Shown: positions 7,601-13,764, counted from the stretch's first letter. The stretch: 15,853 nucleotides of DNA from Bacillota bacterium (GCA_023399275.1 JAEWQH010000059.1:1-15853), one strand, 5' to 3'. Translations and numbers: made by a program. The notes: generated by a model from the sequence alone, not told the origin.

Positions 7601-8890
7601 TTATCCGATCAAGAGCAGGTCAAAGTGCTCCAGCGCGGTCACGAGATCCTTCAGGAAACGGCTCGCAGGCGCGCCATCCACCGCTCGGTGATCGTAGGTG
7701 AGCGAAAGGCCCATGGCGGGATACGCCGTGATCTGCCCGTCCACGGTGCGAATGCGCTCTGTGATGGCGTTTACGCCGAGCAGCGCCACTTGTGGCGGGT
7801 TGATGACAGGTGTGAAGCTCTCTATGCCATACAGGCCGAGGTTGCTGATGGTAAACGTGCCATTCTGCAGCAGGTCCGGATTGATGCTGCCGTCGATGGC
7901 GGATTTGGCGAGCGTTTTGGACTCTGCCGCGATCTGCCCGAGCGTCTTCGTCTCGGCGGCAAACAGCGTAGGCACCAGCAGTCCGCGCGGTGTATCCACC
8001 GCGATGCCAAGGTTTACGTGCTTGAAGTAGCGCAGCTTGTCGCCAAGCATGTGCGCATTCAGTCCCTCATGCTTTGTCAGCACGCGTGAAACGGCGAAGA
8101 GGATGATATCGTTTATGGTCACCTTCGGCAGTTGCATGCTCTCGGGCGCGGCTTTCAGATTCTCGCGGAAAGCAAGGATCTTCGTCGCGTCGAAGCTCGT
8201 GTTATGGGTCAACTGCGCCATTTCGGCCAAACTGTCGTGCATGGTCTTTGCGATCATGCGGCGCAGGTTCGGCAGCTTGACCTCGTCGTAGTCGAGTGCA
8301 TTGACGGCAGCGGTTGCTGCCGGCTGCGCAGGCACGGCCGTGCCTTCGGCGGCTGCCGCCTCGTCCCCTGCGGTAATTCTTCCGCCGAGGCCGGAGCCGG
8401 TACGCCCATCTTTCGCAAGCGTGAGCACGTCCCGCTCAATCACCCTGCCGTGCGGGCCGGTAGGCGCCGCAGCCGCGGGATCAACGCCAAGCTTTTCGGC
8501 CGCGTTCTTCGCGCGGGGGGAAACGCCCTCCACCCGCGAAGCGGTTGCCTGTGGGGCGGGCGTCGCCATCGCGGGCGCGGATGCTTCCGCCTGTTCCACT
8601 GCGGGAGCCGCCGAGGCGGCACCATCCGGCGCGAACTCGGCGGTCGATTCGCCCGGCTTGCCGATCACAGCAACATTCAGCAAAACGGGAACGTCGTCGT
8701 CCGCGTTGTAAAACACGGCGAGCAGCGTTCCGTCAACCTTGGCCTGTTCTTCAAAGGTGGATTTGTCCGTTTCGTAAGAAAACAGCACGTCTCCTACGCG
8801 AACCTCATCCCCTACTTTCTTCTTCCATTCGGTGATGATGCAGCTCTCGACCGATTGCCCCTGCCGCGGCATGATGACCGGCGTTGCCAT
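7601..8890 (-). CDS. Dihydrolipoamide acyltransferase (E2) of a 2-oxoacid dehydrogenase complex
   Basis: This is the structural core of the complex; its swinging lipoyl arm carries the acyl group from E1 to CoA. The 429 residues show one lipoyl domain (1-80) with the lipoylated lysine at 43 in ETDKSTF, an Ala/Pro/Glu-rich linker (82-118), and a peripheral subunit-binding domain (about 121-158, VSPRAKNAAEKLGVD). A second Ala/Pro-rich linker precedes the catalytic domain (about 205-429), which ends with the active-site motif DHRAVDG (His401, Asp405). AAGGAGG lies 6 bases before ATG 8890. It is the first gene of the operon E2-E3-E1. The downstream lplA can supply the lipoylation this protein needs. 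Acetyl transfer (pyruvate dehydrogenase) is the likely reaction, but the acyl specificity is not proven. Confidence 0.95.
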   Translation of the reverse strand: MATPVIMPRQGQSVESCIITEWKKKVGDEVRVGDVLFSYETDKSTFEEQAKVDGTLLAVFYNADDDVPVLLNVAVIGKPGESTAEFAPDGAASAAPAVEQAEASAPAMATPAPQATASRVEGVSPRAKNAAEKLGVDPAAAAPTGPHGRVIERDVLTLAKDGRTGSGLGGRITAGDEAAAAEGTAVPAQPAATAAVNALDYDEVKLPNLRRMIAKTMHDSLAEMAQLTHNTSFDATKILAFRENLKAAPESMQLPKVTINDIILFAVSRVLTKHEGLNAHMLGDKLRYFKHVNLGIAVDTPRGLLVPTLFAAETKTLGQIAAESKTLAKSAIDGSINPDLLQNGTFTISNLGLYGIESFTPVINPPQVALLGVNAITERIRTVDGQITAYPAMGLSLTYDHRAVDGAPASRFLKDLVTALEHFDLLLIG

Positions 8891-8939
8891 AATATGCCTC
8901 CTTGTATAAGCGAATTGTTGTTAGACATTTTCTTGTTGA

Positions 8940-8954
8940 TGTTATTTTATAACA
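8940..8954. promoter_or_regulatory. Operator-like palindrome over the -10 of the dehydrogenase operon
   Basis: TGTTATTTTATAACA is a perfect inverted repeat with 6-base arms and a 3-base centre. It covers the -10 box and the predicted start region. The half-site resembles that of the NADH-sensing repressor Rex (TTGTTAAN4TTAACAA), but the spacing is one base short, so the regulator is not identified. The place is right for repression; the function is an inference. Confidence 0.4.
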
Positions 8955-8973
8955 CGATCATCCACCCTGTCAA
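8946..8973 (-). promoter_or_regulatory. Sigma-A-type promoter of the E2-E3-E1 operon
   Basis: The minus strand has a perfect TTGACA (8973-8968), a 16-bp spacer and TATAAA (8951-8946). The predicted start near 8939 leaves a leader of about 49 bases carrying the AAGGAGG of E2. Confidence 0.75.
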
Positions 8974-9037
8974 TAAGAATTCTCATTCAATCGACCAAAG
9001 ATTCCGTTTCTTTTGAAATCATAGATACGCTTGCAAT

Positions 9038-9067
9038 AAAAAGGCGCAAGCCGTGAAAGCAAGCGCC
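9038..9067 (-). terminator. Intrinsic terminator downstream of the DUF89 gene
   Basis: Read on the minus strand, GGCGC and GCGCC (9067-9063 and 9047-9043) pair with an inner GC/GC pair across a small symmetric internal loop. A run of five T follows (9042-9038). It lies about 30 bases past the TAA of the DUF89-family gene and separates that unit from the dehydrogenase promoter. Confidence 0.75.
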
Positions 9068-9097
9068 GTTTCTTAGTCTGAAACGTGTTATGTTTTG

Positions 9098-9973
9098 TTA
9101 TAATATGCGATTCTTCATGCATACGATCGAGAATTTCGGCACGCCGACCTCCGTGCAGACCGTGTCACACTTTGCGGTGAACAGAAAAAAGAGGTTTTCG
9201 CGGTCGGTTCCGTCGAGGCTTTCAAAGTTCCCCTGCCCCTTGGAGAGAACCACATCCGCCGCTGTAAATGCGCGCCGAAACGGCGCACTCGTGCGCGGCA
9301 GCACCGTGCCAGGGGACGCATCGCCGTTGTCGATCACACGCGCGATCTCGCCCATACCGACCTCGTCCGCATCCAAACGGGTGACGTCGTTGAGCACGGG
9401 CGATCCCTTCACGGCAAAGGAGACATCGAGCCGCGGAAACACCCGCCGGATGGTCTCGATCAGGAGCTTGTCAAAGACGATCTCCCCCGCGTTGTCACCC
9501 AGATACAGCAGCGTATCCGCTTCTGCGAGCGCCTGATACAGGCTTTCGCTCTCGTCAATGGAAAACGCGGTGTTCGCGATGGCGTCGATCTGCGCGTTTT
9601 GCTCCTCTATGGAGACGGGGTGTTCCAGCCCGTAGTCGATCAGATTCCCTGCGATGGCATACTTGAGCGCGACGATGAACGGTTCCTTCGCGCGCGCAAT
9701 CTTCTCCCGCGTGGCGGGCAGCATCTTCGCCGCTTCGCGGTTGCAGCGGGACTTGATCTGCGCATACGGATCTGCCTCGCCCGCGTGGCGCAGCAAAATC
9801 TGCCAAAGCTCGCCCATCGATTCCGGCGTGCAGCCCTCGTAGTTGGCGCCGGCAAGGTATGTGTTTGTGTCGTCCATCGCCGCCTGCCGCTGCCGCTCGG
9901 AGAGGCCGAGCATGGCGGTGACGTTTTGAACCTGCGCTATGATGCAGGTGATGCATTCGGGTTGTAATTTCAT
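9098..9973 (-). CDS. DUF89 / ARMT1-like damage-control phosphatase family protein
   Basis: This 291-residue protein matches the DUF89 fold (metal-dependent phosphatases proposed to clear damaged phosphometabolites). It has an N-terminal CITC pair (Cys7, Cys10) as in the shorter prokaryotic members, the metal-site motif LYLGDNAGEIVFDKL around residues 156-170, and SKGQGNFESLDG near the C-terminus. The start is set at ATG 9973, giving MKLQPECITCIIAQ, the conserved N-terminus. The longer frame would begin at a TTG inside the predicted -35 box. There is no Shine-Dalgarno before ATG 9973, and a promoter sits so close that the mRNA may be leaderless. The substrate is unknown. It follows two short-chain dehydrogenase genes on the same strand by 51 bases. 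Confidence 0.88.
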   Translation of the reverse strand: MKLQPECITCIIAQVQNVTAMLGLSERQRQAAMDDTNTYLAGANYEGCTPESMGELWQILLRHAGEADPYAQIKSRCNREAAKMLPATREKIARAKEPFIVALKYAIAGNLIDYGLEHPVSIEEQNAQIDAIANTAFSIDESESLYQALAEADTLLYLGDNAGEIVFDKLLIETIRRVFPRLDVSFAVKGSPVLNDVTRLDADEVGMGEIARVIDNGDASPGTVLPRTSAPFRRAFTAADVVLSKGQGNFESLDGTDRENLFFLFTAKCDTVCTEVGVPKFSIVCMKNRIL

Positions 9974-9980
9974 AGGGAGT

Positions 9981-10009
9981 ATTGTATCGGATCGGACGGC
10001 GTTTTGCAA
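9981..10009 (-). promoter_or_regulatory. Promoter directly abutting the DUF89 start codon
   Basis: The minus strand has TTGCAA (10009-10004), a 17-bp spacer and TACAAT (9986-9981). Only seven bases (9980-9974) separate the -10 box from ATG 9973. Transcription would start at or next to the start codon, which fits the missing Shine-Dalgarno. Confidence 0.6.
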
Positions 10010-10024
10010 TCCCGCGCGCGGGCG

Positions 10025-10843
10025 TCATCGCTCCGGTGCCTCCTGCGCGCTATGCGGCATCCATCTTTTCTGCGCCCTGCGCCAGCGGCGGCAAATCGCA
10101 GCGGCGACCCACCGGCGCGGCAGCAGCTTGCCGAAGAACACCAGTGCGCGGTTGAACACGCCGGGCACATAGACGCCGCTCCGTTTGAGCAGCCTGCCGA
10201 TGGCCCGTCTGCAGACGACCTCCGTCGGATTTGCGGTTACGCCGCCCCAGAATCCCTGCGCGGCGATACGGCGCATGGCGCCTTGCGTGGTCGGCATCCC
10301 GCCCGGACAGAGCGCGAGTACGTTGACGCGCTGCTCACGCAGTTCTTCGCCAAGCGCAAGGGCCATCTCCAGCAAGAAGCGCTTTGAGGCGGCATATGTC
10401 GCCTTGAGCGGCATAGGATACATGCACGCAAGGCTCGAGGTAAAGAGCAGATAAAACGGCTGCCCCTCTTTGCGCCGGCGCAGAATCGCATGCGTAATGC
10501 GCAGCGTCGCCTCGTTATTGAGCGCGACGATCTGCACCAGATCCTCCCGTTCCCGCTCCAGAAATCCGCCCTCAAAATCGCGCCCCGCAACGTTGAGCAG
10601 CATATCAAAACGCAGGCCGGCGCTATCGATCTGCGCCAGCAGTGCGTCCACGCCCCCGGCGCTCGTGAGATCGCATGCAGCCGTCACAACGGATACGCCG
10701 AAGCGCCTGCGCAGTCCGCGCCGAAGCGCCAGCAGGCCTTCTTCGTTGATATCGGTCAAAAACAGATCAAACCCGCGCCCGGCACATTCGTTTGCCAGCG
10801 CACGGCCAAGCCCTCCGCTCGCGCCCGTAATCAAAACATTCAT
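10025..10843 (-). CDS. Short-chain dehydrogenase/reductase family protein (first of tandem pair on the + map)
   Basis: This is a 272-residue NAD(P)-dependent oxidoreductase of the classical SDR type. It has the cofactor glycine motif TGASGGLG (6-13), the acidic CDLT near 60, NVAG (84-87, a variant of NNAG), serines at 136-137 (FTSSLA) and the catalytic YAASK with Tyr150 and Lys154. The C-terminus is strongly basic with aromatic residues, which hints at membrane or nucleic-acid contact but proves nothing. The start is set at ATG 10843 with GAGG six bases upstream, giving MNVLITGASG. An in-frame ATG at 10855 would overlap the upstream stop by one base (TGATG) and add four residues; both starts imply coupling to the upstream SDR gene. 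The substrate is unknown. Confidence 0.9.
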   Translation of the reverse strand: MNVLITGASGGLGRALANECAGRGFDLFLTDINEEGLLALRRGLRRRFGVSVVTAACDLTSAGGVDALLAQIDSAGLRFDMLLNVAGRDFEGGFLEREREDLVQIVALNNEATLRITHAILRRRKEGQPFYLLFTSSLACMYPMPLKATYAASKRFLLEMALALGEELREQRVNVLALCPGGMPTTQGAMRRIAAQGFWGGVTANPTEVVCRRAIGRLLKRSGVYVPGVFNRALVFFGKLLPRRWVAAAICRRWRRAQKRWMPHSAQEAPER

Positions 10844-10854
10844 ACAAAACCTCA

Positions 10855-11715
10855 TCACAGCCCGATGCGCGCGGGGTACGCGACTGCGCAAAGCCGCTCG
10901 CTCAGGGCAAAGAGCCGATCCGCGTTCTCGCGCGTAACCTGACCGCTGTATTGATTCGGCCTGCAGAGGCGGTAATACAGCGACTCCGGCGCAGGCTGCG
11001 TTTCGCTGAGATATAAATACGTTTTCGCGGGTATCGCCGGGTCTTGACCGAGCCGCTTTCTCCGACTCCAAACCCAGTTGACCAGCCCTCCGGTATCTTT
11101 ACAACCGATCTCGGTGCAGACCAGCCCCGGGTCAACCACATATGCGCGGAGCCCCTCGCCGAGGTACCGGTCATTGAGCCCCCGGGCAAAGAGGATGTTT
11201 GCAAGCTTAGACTGCTTGTATGCCGTCAGCGGATTGTACCGGCGCGAGAACATCACGTCGTCCCAGCGCATGCGCATGCGCTTATGGCTCTCGCTGCCTG
11301 TCATGATGACCCGCCCGTCTGCGCGCCCCAGTTGCGGCAAAAGAAGATAGGTGAGCAAAAAACCCGCAAGATGGTTAAGCGCAAATTGCTGCTCATAGCC
11401 TTCCTGCGTCGTGGTGTGCCAGCTGCGCACGCAGCCCGTGTTGTTGATCAGCACCTCGAGACGGCCAGCATTTTCGCTGTCGAGCAGCCGCGCCGCCTCC
11501 CCCGCGACGCGTCCGACCTCGCTCTGCTGCATCAAATCGGCGCAGAGAAACACGGCGTTTGCACCCGGCGCGGCCGCCGCGATATACGCCTTTGCCTGTT
11601 CGCAGCGCGCGCTGTCGCGCCCGATGCCGATGACCCGGTAACCGGCCTGCGCAAGCGCGGCCGCCGCGGCAAGCCCGATACCGGAGCTTGCGCCCGTAAC
11701 AAGAGCTGTTTTCAT
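10855..11715 (-). CDS. Short-chain dehydrogenase/reductase, retinol-dehydrogenase-like
   Basis: This 286-residue SDR protein has TGASSGIG (7-14), CADL near 58-61, NNTG (91-94), the structural asparagine in FALNHLAGF (114), the serine of TGSES (139-143) and YKQSK (Tyr166, Lys170). The long insert between TGSES and the active tyrosine and the N-G-W-type C-terminal half resemble retinol-dehydrogenase/WWOX-like SDRs. The natural substrate cannot be inferred. The start is ATG 11715, giving MKTALVTGASSGIG; a longer frame from 11745 adds ten unconserved residues. The upstream GGGGGA is a weak Shine-Dalgarno. It is the first gene of its unit, with a promoter about 60 bases upstream, and ends 11 bases before the next SDR gene. 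The two SDR proteins are clearly different paralogues, not a recent duplication. Confidence 0.92.
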   Translation of the reverse strand: MKTALVTGASSGIGLAAAAALAQAGYRVIGIGRDSARCEQAKAYIAAAAPGANAVFLCADLMQQSEVGRVAGEAARLLDSENAGRLEVLINNTGCVRSWHTTTQEGYEQQFALNHLAGFLLTYLLLPQLGRADGRVIMTGSESHKRMRMRWDDVMFSRRYNPLTAYKQSKLANILFARGLNDRYLGEGLRAYVVDPGLVCTEIGCKDTGGLVNWVWSRRKRLGQDPAIPAKTYLYLSETQPAPESLYYRLCRPNQYSGQVTRENADRLFALSERLCAVAYPARIGL

Positions 11716-11768
11716 GCGTTCCCCCAAAGAAGCGGTCCCCGGCATTTCGAAACCGCATTTACCTCTAT

Positions 11769-11797
11769 AATGTATGTATTGCGCGCGCTCCTGTCAA
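11769..11797 (-). promoter_or_regulatory. Promoter of the tandem SDR genes
   Basis: The minus strand has a perfect TTGACA (11797-11792), a 17-bp spacer and TACATT (11774-11769). The predicted start near 11762 gives a leader of about 46 bases to ATG 11715. Confidence 0.6.
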
Positions 11798-11844
11798 CGA
11801 TCATTCGCGTCGCAGCCATGCAACGCGGCAGTCACCCCCCAAAG

Positions 11845-11874
11845 AAAAAAGTACAAGCTTGCTCTTGCTTTTTT
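11845..11874. terminator. A-tract/T-tract hairpin in the divergent intergenic region
   Basis: AAAAAAG (11845-11851) pairs with CTTTTTT (11868-11874), and inside it CAAG pairs with CTTG, with a 2-base bulge and a 6-base loop. It has the shape of a bidirectional intrinsic terminator, yet no annotated gene reads into it from either side. It overlaps the -35 of the + strand promoter candidate at 11865. It could instead be a curved or UP-element-like sequence. Confidence 0.4.
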
Positions 11875-11893
11875 GCGGTCCATCGTTTATAGT
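11865..11893 (+). promoter_or_regulatory. Candidate + strand promoter upstream of terminator-like hairpins
   Basis: TTGCTT (11865-11870), a 17-bp spacer and TATAGT (11888-11893) fit a sigma-A promoter on the + strand. The predicted start is near 11900. It is divergent from the SDR promoter. Confidence 0.4.
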
Positions 11894-11913
11894 ACTCTCA
11901 AGAATAAGCAAGG

Positions 11914-11946
11914 GCGCTTTCCGCTTCGGAACGCGTCTCTTTTTTT
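11914..11946 (+). terminator. Intrinsic terminator with a T7 tract
   Basis: TTCCG and CGGAA close a CTT loop. The stem continues past one mismatch with GCGC against GCGT, and seven T follow at 11940-11946. It ends a + strand transcript although no coding gene lies upstream on that strand. Confidence 0.6.
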
Positions 11947-12049
11947 GTTTTTCGATATTGCGCACTTCGCCCAAAGCGCGCAAGAGCCGGTTGCGGCGGC
12001 AAACGTTGCCCGCCGCGCCATCCTCAACCCAATCCCCTACCCCAAGAAG

Positions 12050-12090
12050 ACGTCCGGCGGAACCCCTGCCGGGCGTTTTCGTTGTTTTCG
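12050..12090 (+). terminator. Second terminator-like hairpin upstream of the hydrogenase promoter
   Basis: An 11-bp stem pairs 12050-12060 with 12066-12076 (two G-T wobbles) around the loop AACCC. It is followed by T-rich sequence interrupted by C and G. It sits directly before the hydrogenase promoter candidate. Confidence 0.5.
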
Positions 12091-12093
12091 TGA

Positions 12094-12122
12094 TTGTCTC
12101 GCCTGCCGCCGCATGTTAAGAT
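12094..12122 (+). promoter_or_regulatory. Candidate promoter of the hydrogenase-like gene
   Basis: TTGTCT (12094-12099), a 17-bp spacer and TAAGAT (12117-12122) lie just upstream of GAGGTGAGG and ATG 12145. The expected leader is about 15 bases. Confidence 0.5.
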
Positions 12123-12144
12123 ATTTGAAGAACGAGGTGAGGCT

Positions 12145-13389
12145 ATGACCTTTGAAGAACTCTACAACCGCCTGCTCAAAAGCAGTGTCGGAGGAAACCT
12201 TGCACAGGAGCTCGACCTTGTGCGCCAGCAGGGCTACGATCCGCACCAGCTCTCCTGCCTGCTTAACCCCGAGAAACACCCGGTCTTTATCCGCACAGAT
12301 CCGTGCGGTTGCGCCGGCGAGCAACTGGAAAAATGCCGCGCGCGCTGTTATTTTGACGCGCTGTTTATCAAGGACGGCAGTGTGGAGATCGATCCGGCGC
12401 ACTGCGTCGGCTGCGGCGAGTGCATGCGCGCGTGCAGCGCGAAGAAACTGACCGAGAGCCGCGATATTTTGCCGACGCTCGACGCGCTGCGCAGCGCGGA
12501 CGCGCCGGTTTATGCCATGATCGCGCCCGCGTTTATCAACCAGTATTCCGCAGCGGTTACCCCCGGCAAACTACGAGCCGCCTTCAAACAAATCGGCTTC
12601 ACGGGTATGGTTGAAGTCGCGCTTTTTGCGGATATCCTGACGCTGAAGGAAGCGCTCGAGTTCGACAAAAACATACAAACCGAAGCGGACTACCAGCTCA
12701 CCAGCTGCTGCTGCCCGATGTGGATCGGCATGATCCGCAAGGTCTATGCCCAGCTGATCCCGCACGTGCCCGCGGCGGTGTCGCCCATGGTCGCCTGCGG
12801 CCGCTCGATCAAGAAGATCCATCCCGGGGCGGTGACCGTGTTCATCGGCCCGTGTATGGCAAAAAAAGCAGAGGCGCGGGAGCCGGACATCCGTGATTCC
12901 ACCGATTTTGTGCTGACGTTTCAGGAGATTCAAGACGTGTTTGACTACGCGAACATCGACCTGGCCGCGATGGACGAAGACGACCGCGATCACTCCTCGA
13001 AGGCGGGGCGCATCTACGCCGGCACCGGCGGCGTGAGCGAAGCGGTGCGCTCCACCGTTGCGCGCATCAACCCAACCAAAGAGATCTCCGTCAAGACGCG
13101 CCATGCGGACGGCGTTCCCGCCTGCAAACAGATGCTCAACGATATTCTGGCGGGCAACGGCGGCGCGAATTTTTTCGAGGGCATGGGTTGTATCGGCGGC
13201 TGCGTCGGCGGACCGAAGGCGCTCATCCCGCGCGAAGAGGGGCGCAAAAACGTCGTTCGCTACGGAGAGGACGCGCCCTACCCCACGCCGATCGACAACC
13301 CCTATGTCATTGCGCTGCTGCATCAGCTTGGGCTGGACACCGTAGAGAGTCTCTTGGAGCACAGCGATATCTTTGTTCGAAAGCTATAG
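12145..13389 (+). CDS. [FeFe]-hydrogenase-like protein (4Fe-4S domain plus H-cluster domain)
   Basis: The 414-residue protein has an N-terminal iron-sulfur part and a C-terminal domain of the iron-only hydrogenase large subunit. One classic CxxCxxCxxxC is at Cys87, 90, 93 and 97. A second set, Cys54, 56, 64 and 68, has the odd spacing CxCx7Cx3C. The three H-cluster loops are L1 TSCCCPMW (186-193), L2 GPCMAKKAE (235-243) and L3 EGMGCIGGCVGG (345-356), so all four cluster-ligand cysteines (190, 237, 349, 353) are present. L1 and L2 differ from the textbook TSCCPxW and MPCxxKxxE. The protein is shorter than the multi-cluster fermentative enzymes. The role may be hydrogen turnover with ferredoxin or hydrogen sensing. 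ATG 12145 follows GAGGTGAGG; the longer frame to 12094 runs through the promoter. No maturase genes are in the window. Confidence 0.9.
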   Translation: MTFEELYNRLLKSSVGGNLAQELDLVRQQGYDPHQLSCLLNPEKHPVFIRTDPCGCAGEQLEKCRARCYFDALFIKDGSVEIDPAHCVGCGECMRACSAKKLTESRDILPTLDALRSADAPVYAMIAPAFINQYSAAVTPGKLRAAFKQIGFTGMVEVALFADILTLKEALEFDKNIQTEADYQLTSCCCPMWIGMIRKVYAQLIPHVPAAVSPMVACGRSIKKIHPGAVTVFIGPCMAKKAEAREPDIRDSTDFVLTFQEIQDVFDYANIDLAAMDEDDRDHSSKAGRIYAGTGGVSEAVRSTVARINPTKEISVKTRHADGVPACKQMLNDILAGNGGANFFEGMGCIGGCVGGPKALIPREEGRKNVVRYGEDAPYPTPIDNPYVIALLHQLGLDTVESLLEHSDIFVRKL

Positions 13390-13415
13390 TCGAATCGCCG
13401 CGCAAGTCGGCGCAC

Positions 13416-13444
13416 CGAAGCAGCGTTTCTTCTTCGCTGCTTCG
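13416..13444 (+). repeat. Perfect hairpin after the hydrogenase-like gene
   Basis: CGAAGCAGCG (13416-13425) and its complement (13435-13444) form a perfect 10-bp stem with a pyrimidine-rich 9-base loop. It is 27 bases past the stop codon and has no T tract, so it may stabilise the mRNA 3' end rather than terminate it. Confidence 0.55.
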
Positions 13445-13462
13445 AATCCCTCCATCTATTTG

Positions 13463-13605
13463 CAAGACGGTTGGACCGAGCATGATCGAATACGATGCTC
13501 TCCTACAAGATAGCGCGGCGGGATAGCCATATCTCGCCGGCTTTTTTTGTAGCCCCCCCTTTTTTTATCGTTCACAACGCATCTGTAGCTCGTCCAACCG
13601 TCTTG
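13463..13605. repeat. Structured element bounded by an 18-base inverted repeat
   Basis: CAAGACGGTTGGACCGAGC (13463-13481) and GCTCGTCCAACCGTCTTG (13588-13605) are complementary over 18 bases with a single bulged C. They enclose a small hairpin (about 13478-13500), the terminator at 13516-13548 and two T7 runs, one preceded by C7. The whole could be a branched RNA or a short MITE-like insertion; no target-site duplication is seen. Confidence 0.5.
13516..13548 (+). terminator. Intrinsic terminator of the hydrogenase-like gene
   Basis: A 10-bp stem (CGGCGGGATA at 13516-13525 with 13530-13539, one G-T pair) has the loop GCCA and is followed within two bases by seven T (13542-13548). This is a classic Rho-independent terminator, about 127 bases past the stop codon. 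Confidence 0.85.
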
Positions 13606-13702
13606 AAGCCGTGTTGCGATCGGGGGTTTTATCGGCTTTATTCGCCCGATTGCGTCTTATTGTTCCTCACTTTTTCATGTTATGCGTACCCATAGCATAT
13701 AC

Positions 13703-13731
13703 TTGACAGTCCTTTTCTTCTGTGCTGCGAT
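13703..13731 (+). promoter_or_regulatory. Promoter of the tetR-hydrolase unit
   Basis: A perfect TTGACA (13703-13708), a 17-bp spacer and a weak TGCGAT (13726-13731) place the start near 13738. That is inside the inverted repeat that follows. A TATAGT at 13749-13754 is an alternative -10 without a good -35. Confidence 0.55.
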
Positions 13732-13733
13732 TT

Positions 13734-13764
13734 CTGTGACCGTATTTATATAGTTTGGTCACAG
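13734..13764. promoter_or_regulatory. Inverted repeat, probable TetR autoregulatory operator
   Basis: CTGTGACC (13734-13741) and GGTCACAG (13757-13764) are perfect 8-base arms 15 bases apart. They lie over the predicted transcription start and run up to the AGGAG of tetR. This is the usual place for a TetR-family operator; binding by this regulator is an inference. Confidence 0.55.

Larger units (their letters stand above)
11900..12090 (+). ncRNA. Candidate small RNA or leader between the SDR genes and the hydrogenase gene
   Basis: The stretch starts just after a promoter-like sequence and contains an intrinsic terminator at 11914-11946. A strong hairpin (about 11992-12020, GCGGCG/CGCCGC with inner GCAA/TTGC) and a second terminator-like hairpin at 12050-12076 followed by T-rich sequence come next. 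A separate promoter for the hydrogenase follows, so this stretch need not be its leader. No credible protein is encoded here. The RNA could be about 47 bases or about 190 bases long. No match to a known RNA family was recognised (not a T-box, not tRNA, no 6S shape). Confidence 0.25.

Noticed and set aside
8132..9016. A 294-codon + strand open frame over the start of the E2 gene
   Set aside because: It is antisense to the lipoyl and linker part of E2, whose Ala/Pro-rich codons avoid antisense stops; the translation is Arg/Gly-rich and matches nothing.
11044..11892. A 282-codon + strand open frame over the SDR gene
   Set aside because: It lies antisense to a complete SDR protein with all catalytic motifs and runs through the SDR promoter; no ribosome binding site is seen.
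11774..12148. A 124-codon + strand open frame in the intergenic region before the hydrogenase-like gene
   Set aside because: It runs through three terminator-like hairpins and two promoter-like sequences, and its composition is not protein-like. The region is better read as regulatory or non-coding.
13416..13605. A CRISPR array or tandem repeats in the region after the hydrogenase-like gene
   Set aside because: The repeats are inverted, not direct, unequal in sequence, and there is no regular repeat-spacer spacing or cas gene.
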